Below are positions 16,542-24,257 of a stretch of 64,000 nt of DNA, piece by piece. A program made the position numbers and the translations under genes. A model generated the notes under the pieces. It had not been told where the DNA came from, did not search any database, and saw only the letters and a program-made list of their open reading frames with translations. The stretch spans positions 558,001-622,000 of the forward strand of contig NZ_BMSV01000001.1 of the NCBI RefSeq assembly GCF_014649335.1, written 5' to 3'. The number at the start of each line of letters is the position of its first letter. The first letter of the stretch is position 1. Origin of the DNA: Streptomyces roseolilacinus. GTDB lineage: Bacteria > Actinomycetota > Actinomycetes > Streptomycetales > Streptomycetaceae.

Positions 16542-17129
16542 CTAGTCACTTCCTCCGCCCGTCTCGCCCGAGCCGTCCGGCCCGCCCCGTTCCAGGTCGC
16601 CGGCCAGCCGCCTCAGTCCCCGGTACGCGGCCGTGCGCACCGCCCCCGGCCGCTTGCCCAGGACCCGCGCCGCCGCCGGGCCGTCCAGGCCGGCCACCAC
16701 GCGCAGCAGGACCGCCTCCGCCTGGTCGCGCGGAAGGCTCCGGATCAGGGCGAGCGCCTCCTCCGTCGACAGGGACTCCAGCGCGGCGACGGCCGTGTCG
16801 TGCCGGTCGGGGAGGTCCAGCGCGTCCTGCCCGAGCGCCGAGGCGCGGGGGCGGCGGCGCTGCCTGCGCAGGTGGTCCAGCGCCCGGTGCCGGGCGATGG
16901 TCGTCACCCAGCCGCGGAACCCGCCGCCGTCGCCCCGGAACCGGTCGAGGTCCCGGGCGGTCTCCAGCCACGCCTCGGCGGCCACGTCCTCGGCGTCGTC
17001 GCCGACGAGGCCCCGCAGGTACGCCAGGAGCCCGGGCTGCAGCGTCCGGTACACGTACGCGAAGGCCCGCTCGTCGCCGTCCCGCGCCAGCAGGACGGCC
17101 GCGTCCAGTTCGCCGTCGTCTCCCCCCAC
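16542..17129 (-). CDS. ECF-type RNA polymerase sigma factor
   Basis: 195 residues, with region 2 (DDAEDVAAEAWLETARDLDRFRG ... WVTTIARHRALDHLRRQ) and region 4 (LPRDQAEAVLLRVVAGLDGPAAARVLGKRPGAVRTAAYRGLRRL). It is a clear paralogue of the ECF factor at 14538-15221. GTG at 17129 is chosen because the protein then lines up with that paralogue; a TTG 22 codons further up is the longer option. No anti-sigma gene adjoins it. An inverted-repeat operator lies 63-117 bp upstream, between it and the divergent NTF2-like gene. Confidence 0.9.
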   Translation of the reverse strand: MGGDDGELDAAVLLARDGDERAFAYVYRTLQPGLLAYLRGLVGDDAEDVAAEAWLETARDLDRFRGDGGGFRGWVTTIARHRALDHLRRQRRRPRASALGQDALDLPDRHDTAVAALESLSTEEALALIRSLPRDQAEAVLLRVVAGLDGPAAARVLGKRPGAVRTAAYRGLRRLAGDLERGGPDGSGETGGGSD

Positions 17130-17191
17130 ATCACAGCCTGCGTGCGCTCCGTCGGAAGTGTCACACGAAGGGTGACCTACGTCACTGCTAA

Positions 17192-17246
17192 TCAAGTTTG
17201 ACTAACCAGAGCCCCGGGGATACCTTCCTCGCGTAGTCAAACTTGA
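17192..17246. promoter_or_regulatory. Paired operator: perfect 13-bp inverted repeat
   Basis: TCAAGTTTGACTA (17192-17204) and TAGTCAAACTTGA (17234-17246) are perfect inverted copies with centres 42 bp apart, four DNA turns. Each copy is itself close to palindromic (GTCAA-AC-TTGAC). The AT-rich pair stands out and sits just upstream of the NTF2-like gene. Two dimer sites on the same DNA face suit a MarR-, PadR- or TetR-type repressor; no such gene is adjacent. Confidence 0.7.
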
Positions 17247-17269
17247 CCACTCGCCAACGAGGAGCCTGA

Positions 17270-17698
17270 GTGACCTTCCTGCCCGAGACCGGATACACCC
17301 CCACCGCCGAGGACCGCGCCGGACTGGACGCGTGGTTCGCGGAGTACGACGCCCGCAGCGCGCGGCGCGACGTCGCGGGGATGGCCGACATGGCCGTCTT
17401 CCCGCTGAACCTCGTCAGCGACGACCCGGCGGGCGACGGGCGGTCCGCGCAGTGGGACCGGGAGCGGTTCGTCGCCACCATGACCGGGGTGATGGGCGAG
17501 GGCTCCGAGGACATCGCCTTCGAGTCGACGCGGACGCCCGTCTTCCTCTCCCCCGCCATGGCCGTCGTCTTCACCGACTCGACCATGACCGCCGGCGGCG
17601 AGACGCGGCGGCTGCGGTACGCCGACGTCCTGATCAAGCGGGGCGGCGCCTGGGCGTTCCAGACGATGATCCAGGGCGGCTGGGGCGACACCCTCTGA
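17270..17698 (+). CDS. NTF2-like / SnoaL-like small protein
   Basis: 142 residues with the alpha+beta barrel pattern of the NTF2/DUF4440 group: an N-terminal helix (LDAWFAEYDARSARRDVAGMADM), then strands ending in RYADVLIKRGGAWAFQTMIQGGWGD. There are no signal peptide or membrane segments. Catalytic residues cannot be assigned, so it may bind a ligand or be a small isomerase. GTG start with GAGGAG at 17260. The strong paired operator upstream says expression is tightly controlled. It is followed by a separate gene with its own apparent promoter. Confidence 0.75.
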   Translation: MTFLPETGYTPTAEDRAGLDAWFAEYDARSARRDVAGMADMAVFPLNLVSDDPAGDGRSAQWDRERFVATMTGVMGEGSEDIAFESTRTPVFLSPAMAVVFTDSTMTAGGETRRLRYADVLIKRGGAWAFQTMIQGGWGDTL

Positions 17699-17740
17699 CA
17701 AGCCTCCGGAAAGCGTCCGGGGCGCCGCGATAATACGCGG

Positions 17741-19648
17741 GTGAACACCGCGTCGCCCGTCCCGCTGCCCGCCGGGCACATACCGCCCGGCACCGCCGAC
17801 TGGCGGTCCTCCGACGCCCGGAGGTGGCTGGCCGCCGTGCCCGCCACGTGGGCGCACCCGCTGTGGGCCGTGCTGGGCCTGGCCCTCACGGCGGCGTGGT
17901 GGATGGTGACGGCCCCCGCCGTCCCCTGCACCCCGGCCGAGCCGTGCGGGACGGACTGGCCGGGCCTCGGGTTCGCCGCGGCGCTGCTGCTCACCCTGTA
18001 CTGGGTGGCGCGGCAGCCCCGGCTCGCCCTGCCCGGCCTCGCGGTGGTGCTCCTCGGGCACCTGACGGACGCCACCGCCGCGCCGGAGGAGCCGTCGTGG
18101 CTCGCCTTCGTCGTGGCGGTCGCGTTCGCCGCCGCCGGCATCCTCCACCGCCTCGCCGCCACCGCCCGGCAGCGGGCGCTGGCCCGCGAGGCGGCGGGCC
18201 CGGCCGTCCACCCCGTACCGGCCGCCGCCCTCGCCTTCCGGCGCGGGCGCCTCTCCTTCGTGCTGGCGTCGCTGCTGCTGGCCGTCGCCGTGTTCGGGTA
18301 CTGGCAGGCGCAGCGGGTGGCCGGCGAGTACGAGCGGCGGGCCGCCGGGCTGACGCCCGTGACCGGCACGGTCACCGCGTCCGACCCGGACGGGCTGCTG
18401 ATCGACGTCGCCGTCGGCGGCCGGGTCCACCGGGTGGAGACCGCCCACTCGGAGGACCACCCCGTCGACAGCAGGACCGAGCTGCTGGTGGACGGCGACT
18501 GGGCGCGGCTGGTGGCGGAGCCGTACGACGTCTTCGGCTGGGAGCTGCTCGTCCTGGGCGGGCTCGTCGGCGGGCTGGCGTTCCTCGCCAACGCGGTCGA
18601 CGGGCGGACCCGGTCCCGGCAGCTGCACCGCGGTCCGCTGCCCGCCCTGCGGGTGCTGGTCCGCGAGGACCACGACGACGGCAGGACGTGGGTGTACGCG
18701 GCCGACGACCCCGCCGCCGAGCGGCCCCTCCTCCACTTCCACTCCCTGCACGCCTTCGAGGACGGCCCGAAGGACCCGCACGAGGACGAGGAGGACGACG
18801 AGGACGAGGAGGACGACGGCGACGAACTCGCCGAGGGGCTGCGCAGGGTCGGCGCCATCCTGAAGGGCGAGGACCCCCCGCCCCCGGTGCGCGAGGCCGT
18901 CCTGTACGGCCTGCCGTTCACCGGTACCGAGCTCGCCTTCGTCGCCCCCGACGACGAGGACCCCGCCGAGGTGGCCGTGGAGTGCAGCGTCACCGCCGTG
19001 AAACCGGCCGTGGCGGGCCTCTTCGGCGGCCTGCCGGATCACGACCCCGCTGCCCGGCGGCCCGGTGGCGGGCGGCGGCAGCCGCGGCCGGTCGACGAGG
19101 TCGCCGCGACGCTGGAGCCCTCCGCGGCGCCCCGGACGTGGGGCGCGCACGGCGTGTCGCGCGCCGTCGGCGTGTTCCTGCTGCTGGTGCAGGGCGGCGG
19201 GGTGTGGGCGCTGCTCGACGACGACATGTCGTGGCTGTCGGTGTTCCCGCTGGTCGGCCTGTTCTTCGTCGTCACGTCCGCGTCGACGGCGCTCAACTGG
19301 CGGCTCACCGCCGACCGCGACGGGTTGTGGGTCGCCGGGCCCTGGCGGGTGCGGCGCGTGCTGTGGGACGACGTGCTGACCGTGCGCCACAACCACGGCA
19401 GCGACCTCGTCGTCGCGCGGGAGGAGGACACCGAGGTGATCCTCTCCCCCGTCGGCTGGGCATGGCTGGAGCGGCTGCTGGGCCGCGAGCCGTACGGGCC
19501 GCGCGCCGCCGACGAGGCGCACGCGCTGCTGCGCAGGCCCGGGCTGCGGCCCCTGGAGGAGGCCACGCCGGGGCAGCAGGGCATGCCGCTGGGGCCGCTC
19601 GTCGCGGCCGTGTCGGTGCTGTGGGGCGCGGCGGTGCTGCTGCTCTGA
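17741..19648 (+). CDS. Multi-pass membrane protein with PH-like C-terminal domain
   Basis: 635 residues of unknown function. About four membrane segments lie in the first 190 residues, another pair near 265-285, and another two near 475-510. Residues about 350-368 form an acidic run (EDEEDDEDEEDDGDE). The end after residue 525 (WRLTADRDGLWVAGPWRVRRVLWDDVLTV) looks like a bacterial PH domain. GATAAT six bases before the GTG suggests leaderless expression. Similar genes sit near sdh in other streptomycetes, from memory; nothing assigns a job. Confidence 0.75.
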   Translation: MNTASPVPLPAGHIPPGTADWRSSDARRWLAAVPATWAHPLWAVLGLALTAAWWMVTAPAVPCTPAEPCGTDWPGLGFAAALLLTLYWVARQPRLALPGLAVVLLGHLTDATAAPEEPSWLAFVVAVAFAAAGILHRLAATARQRALAREAAGPAVHPVPAAALAFRRGRLSFVLASLLLAVAVFGYWQAQRVAGEYERRAAGLTPVTGTVTASDPDGLLIDVAVGGRVHRVETAHSEDHPVDSRTELLVDGDWARLVAEPYDVFGWELLVLGGLVGGLAFLANAVDGRTRSRQLHRGPLPALRVLVREDHDDGRTWVYAADDPAAERPLLHFHSLHAFEDGPKDPHEDEEDDEDEEDDGDELAEGLRRVGAILKGEDPPPPVREAVLYGLPFTGTELAFVAPDDEDPAEVAVECSVTAVKPAVAGLFGGLPDHDPAARRPGGGRRQPRPVDEVAATLEPSAAPRTWGAHGVSRAVGVFLLLVQGGGVWALLDDDMSWLSVFPLVGLFFVVTSASTALNWRLTADRDGLWVAGPWRVRRVLWDDVLTVRHNHGSDLVVAREEDTEVILSPVGWAWLERLLGREPYGPRAADEAHALLRRPGLRPLEEATPGQQGMPLGPLVAAVSVLWGAAVLLL

Positions 19649-19717
19649 GCGGCGGCGCCGGCCTGAGCGGCGGCGCCGGTCCGGGCGCGCCGCCGGTGCG
19701 TACGGCCCGGCGCGCCC
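19645..19717. terminator. Convergent terminator with 17-bp direct repeats
   Basis: CTGAGCGGCGGCGCCGG occurs twice (19645-19661 and 19663-19679), the first including the stop codon. Then GGGCGCGCCG (19683-19692) pairs with CGGCGCGCCC (19708-19717) around a 15-nt loop. It lies between convergent genes and probably terminates both. Confidence 0.5.
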
Positions 19718-19773
19718 CTGCCGTCCTGCGGCCCCGCGCCGGGCTCCTGTCCGGTACGGGCCCGGGGCCGCCC

Positions 19774-20355
19774 CTACGCCGTACGGGCCCGGCGCGACAG
19801 GACGGCCTGGAGGACGCGGCGGCCCTCGGCCGAGAGGTCCAGGGCCCGGCGCAGCCCGCCCGCCGCGCCGTCCGCGAGGATCTCCAGGACCCGTGTCTGG
19901 CGGCGCAGCTCCCCGTCCGCCAGCGGGCCCGCGCCCTGCGGCCCACCCGTGCGGCAGCGGTCCAGGACCTCCGCGAGCCCCGGCGACGGGGCGGCGCACA
20001 GCCGGTGGTGCAGCTCCAGGGCGGCGAGCGAGCAGGTGTCGGCCCACTCCCGGAGCGGCTCCCGCGCCCACGCGCCGGGCGCGGCGTCCAGCATGCGCCG
20101 CACCAGCGCGGCCTCCTCGGCGTCCGCCGGGGCCGTGCGGGCCGCCTCGACGGCGGCCCGCGCCTCCGCGAGGCGGTCCGCCCAGCCGGTGCCCCCGCGC
20201 GCGACGCCCAGCCACAGGGGACGGAGCTGGTCGGTGGCCTCCGGGGCGAGCAGCGGCAGGCAGCGGTCGAGGCAGGCCAACGCGGCGGCGGCCAGCCCCC
20301 GCTCGTCGGCCCGCGCGATCAGTTCCACCAGGCTCGGGGTCGTGCTCGTGCTCAT
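19774..20355 (-). CDS. Hypothetical helical protein
   Basis: 193 residues, not recognised. The protein is Ala/Leu/Arg-rich and should be almost entirely alpha-helical, with repeated patterns such as LAAAALACLDRCLPLLAPEA and AALVRRMLDAAPGAWAREPL. It has no signal peptide or membrane helix. The start ATG at 20355 follows GGGAGA. It stands alone between the membrane protein and the GH20 gene. A longer in-frame start 42 codons up lacks a ribosome site and was not used. Confidence 0.65.
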   Translation of the reverse strand: MSTSTTPSLVELIARADERGLAAAALACLDRCLPLLAPEATDQLRPLWLGVARGGTGWADRLAEARAAVEAARTAPADAEEAALVRRMLDAAPGAWAREPLREWADTCSLAALELHHRLCAAPSPGLAEVLDRCRTGGPQGAGPLADGELRRQTRVLEILADGAAGGLRRALDLSAEGRRVLQAVLSRRARTA

Positions 20356-20510
20356 GACGTCTCCCGTCGCGGACGCGGTCTTCTCCCTCTCTGCGCCGCC
20401 TGGCGGGAAATCGTCACTGCCCGTGGCGTGAAATGCCGCTTCGGTATCGGCCCGGCGGGCCCGAACACGGTTCCCCCACACGTCTGTTACATTCTGCCCG
20501 CACCAGACCC

Positions 20511-20551
20511 GCGCTGCGGGCCCGCACTACCCCCGGGCAGGCCCGCAGCGC
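20511..20551 (-). terminator. 12-bp hairpin terminator after the GH20 gene
   Basis: GCGCTGCGGGCC (20511-20522) pairs with GGCCCGCAGCGC (20540-20551) around a 17-nt loop, directly adjoining the stop of the hexosaminidase gene at 20553. Confidence 0.7.
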
Positions 20552-20552
20552 G

Positions 20553-22424
20553 TCACAGCCGTCCCGCGAGCGTCGAGAACTCACTCCAGGAGAGGGCCGG
20601 TTCACGCGGGTCCCACACCTTCTGCGCCAGGGCCCGCAGCGGCATCCGGATACCGGCGGCGACCTGGTCCTGGGTCTGGGAGCCGGCGAGGTCGCACCAC
20701 ACGGCGAACCGGGCGCCCAGTATCTGCCCGGAGTACCGCGCCGGCACCGCCTGCGTGCCGCGCAGCACCAGAGGCGTCCACGACGCGTAGATCTCCCGGC
20801 CCGTCGGGTACGTGAACTGGTTCGGTTCGCCCAGGACGTAGTAGAGGTACCGGTCGTTGACGTTCACGACCTTGCGGCCCTCGCTCAGGTACTCCGCCGG
20901 GGGCCGCGCGCCGATCTCGCGGCCCGTCCAGTACTCGACCTCGACGCGCTCGTCGGCGTCGACCACCCCGCCGCGGAAGAACCCGTCGTTCCACGCCTTG
21001 GGCTGCTTCCCGGCCGCCCGCACGACCGCGGCCCGCTCGTTGAGCCAGCTCGTCGCCAGGTCCTGGACCCGCGCCCCGGAGCCGTGCCGGCGGCGGGCCT
21101 CGGCGGCCAGCGCCGGGTACGAGGCCTCCGGGTTCGCCACCATGAGCGCCTGGTACTCGTCGGCGCCGACGTGGAAGTACCGGCCGGGGAACAGCTGCGC
21201 GTACTCGCGCAGCAGCTCGTCGACGATCCGCGCCGACTCGGGCCGCGCGATGTCGATCGCCCCGCGCCTGACGGCGCCCTGCGCGTTGCGCAGCCGCAGG
21301 GAGGGGTGGGCGGCGAGGACGGCGCCGAGGTGGCCGGGCGAGTCGATCTCGGGGATCACGGTGATGTGGAGGCTGGACGCGAGGGCCACGATCCGGCGGA
21401 CCTCCGCCTTGGTGAGGTGCTGCCGCGACACGACCTCGGGGTGGCTGTCCGACTCGATGCGGAACCCCTGGTCGTCGGAGAAGTGCAGCCCCAGCTGGTT
21501 CAGCTTCAGGTCGGCCATCTCGCGGACGCGGGCCTCCAGCCAGGCGGCGGTGAAGTGCTTGCGGGCGACGTCGACCATCAGTCCGCGCTGCGGGCGGTCG
21601 GGGCGGTCCCGGATGACGCCCTCCGGCACGGCACCGCCGGAGCGGAGCGCCTGCTTGACGGTCCGGGTGCCGTAGAAGACGCCCGCCTCGTCGGGCGCGG
21701 TGATGCGGACCCGGCCGTCGCGGGTGGTCAGCGTGTACGACTCGGGGGTGCCGGACGCCCCGCCGCCGCCGAGGGCCAGCTCGACGTCCCCGGGGCGGGC
21801 GGAGGCCTCGCCCCGGTTCGCGATGCCCAGCTCCCGCGCGAGCAGCCGTGCCTCGTCGGCCAGCACGCCGCTGCCCCGCGCGACGACCACGCCGCTCCCG
21901 GCGCCGGGCCGCCACCCGGGCCCCCGCGCGGGCACGTGCTCCCGCACGGCGGGGATGGTGCGCGGCGCGGTGGAGAGCGGATAGGTCCGCGTGGGGCTGG
22001 GCGAGGGGGAAGCGTCGGCGGCACGGGGCGAGTCGGTCGCCGCGCCGGGGCTGGCCGCCCCGCCGTCCCCGCCGCCCCCGCACCCGCCGAGCCCCAGGAC
22101 CAGCGCGAAGGCCAGGGAGCCGACCGCCCACCGCGCCCCCCTGCCCCGCCGCCCGGGACCCGCCGGGGACCCGCCGCCGGACCATCGGCCGCCGCCGGCC
22201 GCGCCACCACCGGACCGGGAGGCACCGGACCGGGAGGCACCGGACCGGGAGGCACCGGCCGGTGCCTCCGGAGCGCGACCGGGCGCGTCGGGCGCGTCGG
22301 GCGCAGGGCCGTTCGGGTGATTGATGGGGCAAAGGGAGGCGGCGTACCCGCCTGAGGGCGTAACAAAAGACCTGGCGGTGTCCGGTATCGGACCCTTACC
22401 TGCGGATTCGTTGCGGGCGGTCAC
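20553..22424 (-). CDS. GH20 beta-N-acetylhexosaminidase, probable lipoprotein
   Basis: 623 residues. The GH20 core shows SDDQGFRIES, IPEIDSPGHL and HVGADEY, the last being the catalytic HxGxDE pair (Ala in place of the second Gly), followed by AWNDGFF and EYWTG. It should cleave terminal GlcNAc from chitin oligomers or peptidoglycan fragments outside the cell. A hydrophobic segment with lipobox LGGC (Cys115) marks export, but with the GTG at 22424, backed by GGGAGGAGG, it is preceded by an odd 95-residue Pro/Gly/Ser-rich stretch. A later start may exist but no ATG/GTG/TTG with a ribosome site was found. Confidence 0.85.
   Translation of the reverse strand: MTARNESAGKGPIPDTARSFVTPSGGYAASLCPINHPNGPAPDAPDAPGRAPEAPAGASRSGASRSGASRSGGGAAGGGRWSGGGSPAGPGRRGRGARWAVGSLAFALVLGLGGCGGGGDGGAASPGAATDSPRAADASPSPSPTRTYPLSTAPRTIPAVREHVPARGPGWRPGAGSGVVVARGSGVLADEARLLARELGIANRGEASARPGDVELALGGGGASGTPESYTLTTRDGRVRITAPDEAGVFYGTRTVKQALRSGGAVPEGVIRDRPDRPQRGLMVDVARKHFTAAWLEARVREMADLKLNQLGLHFSDDQGFRIESDSHPEVVSRQHLTKAEVRRIVALASSLHITVIPEIDSPGHLGAVLAAHPSLRLRNAQGAVRRGAIDIARPESARIVDELLREYAQLFPGRYFHVGADEYQALMVANPEASYPALAAEARRRHGSGARVQDLATSWLNERAAVVRAAGKQPKAWNDGFFRGGVVDADERVEVEYWTGREIGARPPAEYLSEGRKVVNVNDRYLYYVLGEPNQFTYPTGREIYASWTPLVLRGTQAVPARYSGQILGARFAVWCDLAGSQTQDQVAAGIRMPLRALAQKVWDPREPALSWSEFSTLAGRL
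22211..22255. repeat. Three tandem 15-bp repeats within the GH20 gene
   Basis: CGGACCGGGAGGCAC is repeated three times without change, encoding GASRS-GASRS-GASRS in the unusual N-terminal extension. Copy number could vary between strains. Confidence 0.9.
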
Positions 22425-22685
22425 GCGCTTGCCTCCTCCCCGGAGCCGACGGGCCCCGGTACCGACGCGCCGAGTGCGTCCATTCCTTGCGTTGAAACTC
22501 TGTCTTCCGGGTGAAATACGGAAAGGCTTCGTACCACATTTGCTCACCCTCGGTAACGTTGTGTCGCTTGCCTCGCAGATTCCGCACGAGTTCCGCACCC
22601 ACCCCCCGCTGTTCCGCTCGAGGAGCCCACGCTGTCCCGCGAATCCGTCTCCGGCATCCCGCAGGCCCCCGGCGCCACTGCGGCC

Positions 22686-23172
22686 ATGGCGGCTCAGGCC
22701 CACGCCCCCCGCCCCCTCGACCGGCTGGCGCTGTTCAACGCCGCACCCGCCGCCGAAACGGAGGCGTCCCTGCTGGCCTGCTGTGGAAGCCGCCGCTGGG
22801 CGCGCCGCATGGCCGCCCACCGCCCGTACCCGACCGTCGAGGCGCTGCTCGCCGCCGCCGACGAGGCCGCATACGACCCTGTCGGGCGCCGATCTCGACG
22901 AGGCACTGGGCGACGAGGCGGCCCCCATGCTGCCGCCGGGCACCTGCCCGGTGGCCTGCACCGCGCTGCGCGCGGCGCACGACGCCTACGTGGCGCGCTT
23001 CGGCCACGTCTTCGTCGTCTGCCTCGACGCCGACCGGCCCGACGAGCACCTGGACCGGGTCCTCGGCGGCATCCGGTCACGACTCGGCAACGAACCGGAC
23101 AAGGAACGGGCCGTCGCCGCCGACGAACTCCGCCGCCTCACCCGGACGCGACTTGTCCGACTTGTGACCTGA
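22686..23172 (+). pseudogene. OHCU-decarboxylase-like gene with a frameshift
   Basis: The first part (to about 22877) encodes LALFNA ... LLACCGSRRWARRMAAHRPYP ... LLAAADEAAYD and the rest, in another frame, encodes LSGADLDEALGDEAAP ... RFGHVFVVCLDADRPDEHLDRVLGGIRSRLGNEPD. Together they match the 2-oxo-4-hydroxy-4-carboxy-5-ureidoimidazoline decarboxylase fold of purine breakdown. Removing one C from CCC at 22877-22879 restores a single frame. The catalytic His of the usual HPxIG segment is missing, so even an intact product may be non-catalytic. ATG at 22686 lacks a ribosome site; a CTG at 22632 follows GAGGAG. It may be a pseudogene or a sequencing error. Confidence 0.75.
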
Positions 23173-23190
23173 AGGAATGATTCGAGCGGG

Positions 23191-23230
23191 TACGATAGGC
23201 CGTCCGTGCCTGTTTGATTGCCTGTTTGAT
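23191..23230 (+). promoter_or_regulatory. sdh upstream region with tandem 12-bp repeat
   Basis: TACGAT (23191-23196) is a plausible -10 box. It is followed directly by two exact tandem copies of TGCCTGTTTGAT (23207-23218 and 23219-23230), AT-rich for the genome. The region starts about 175 nt before sdhC and may bind a regulator of the sdh operon. Confidence 0.45.
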
Positions 23231-23364
23231 CACACCTATGGACCCCGCGCGAGGGAACCGACAAGTCGTCGCTACCATGACCGGGGCCGGTGGACCGTAC
23301 CCGGCCGGGTCTGACCGACAGAGAAGCCGGCCGACCCTGATCCCCGCTCTCGGAGGGTTTTTCC

Positions 23365-23745
23365 GTGCCGGCTGGAACGCTGTACCGCGGCCGGGAAGGG
23401 ATGTGGTCGTGGGTGGCTCATCGAGTCACCGGCGTCCTCATCTTCTTCTTCCTGTTCGTACACGTACTGGACACCGCTCTCGTCCGCGTCTCGCCCGAGG
23501 CCTACGACGAAGTCGTGGCGACGTACAAGACGCCGATCGTCGCGCTGCTGGAGTACGGCCTGGTGGCCGCCATCCTCTTCCACGCGCTCAACGGCCTGCG
23601 CGTCATCGCCGTGGACTTCTGGGCCAAGGGCCCCCGCTACCAGAAGCAGATGCTCTGGGCCGTCATGAGCATCTGGATCGTGCTGATGGCGGGCGCCGTC
23701 TACCCCGTCCTCGGCCACGCCGCACGTGAACTGTTCGGGAGCTGA
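23365..23745 (+). CDS. sdhC: Succinate dehydrogenase cytochrome b556 subunit
   Basis: 126 residues with three membrane helices. GMWSWVAHRVTGVLIFFFLFVHVLDT holds the family signature, and the His residues there and in LFHALNGLRV are the likely haem/quinone-site residues. It anchors SdhAB to the membrane and passes electrons to menaquinone. GTG start with GGAGG at 23352. It is first in sdhCDAB, 8 bp from sdhD. Confidence 0.95.
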   Translation: MPAGTLYRGREGMWSWVAHRVTGVLIFFFLFVHVLDTALVRVSPEAYDEVVATYKTPIVALLEYGLVAAILFHALNGLRVIAVDFWAKGPRYQKQMLWAVMSIWIVLMAGAVYPVLGHAARELFGS

Positions 23746-23753
23746 CGCCAGAC

Positions 23754-24233
23754 ATGTCCGCTGACCTCTCCAAGACCGCCGTCGGCCCGGTAGAGGGCGT
23801 GAGCCTCTACGACGTCGACAACCCGGCGCCGCTGATCGATCCGCCCCGCAAGCGGACCAAGCGCAGCCCCAAGTCGGCGCGGGGCAACTTCGAGCTCGCC
23901 GCGTGGCTGTTCATGCGCCTGTCCGGCGTGGTCCTCGTCGTCCTCGTCATCGGCCACCTGCTGATCCAGCTCGTGCTGGACGGCGGCGTCTCCAAGATCG
24001 GCTTCGCCTTCGTGGCGGGCCGCTGGGCGTCCCCGTTCTGGCAGGTCTGGGACCTGCTGATGCTCTGGCTCGCGATGCTGCACGGCGCGAACGGCCTGCG
24101 TACCGTCATCAACGACTACGCCGAGCGCCCGAGCACGCGCCTGTGGCTCAAGGGCCTGCTGTACACCGCGACGGTGTTCACCATCCTTCTGGGCACGCTG
24201 GTGATCTTCACCTTCGACCCGAACATCCGCTAG
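23754..24233 (+). CDS. sdhD: Succinate dehydrogenase hydrophobic anchor subunit
   Basis: 159 residues. A 45-residue basic cytosolic N-terminus (RKRTKRSPKSARGN) precedes three membrane helices. The first carries WLFMRLSGVVLVVLVIGHLLIQ and the second LMLWLAMLHGANGLRTVINDY, with His residues placed for haem b binding. The N-terminal extension is longer than in E. coli but normal for actinobacteria. It is paired with sdhC and lies 24 bp before sdhA. Confidence 0.95.
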   Translation: MSADLSKTAVGPVEGVSLYDVDNPAPLIDPPRKRTKRSPKSARGNFELAAWLFMRLSGVVLVVLVIGHLLIQLVLDGGVSKIGFAFVAGRWASPFWQVWDLLMLWLAMLHGANGLRTVINDYAERPSTRLWLKGLLYTATVFTILLGTLVIFTFDPNIR

Positions 24234-24257
24234 GCACGGGCTGAGGTAATCCACGCC

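Noticed and set aside
14538..17129. Recent duplication of the ECF sigma gene
   Set aside because: The two proteins are paralogous but well diverged, and only one has a coupled membrane gene, so an old duplication is more likely.
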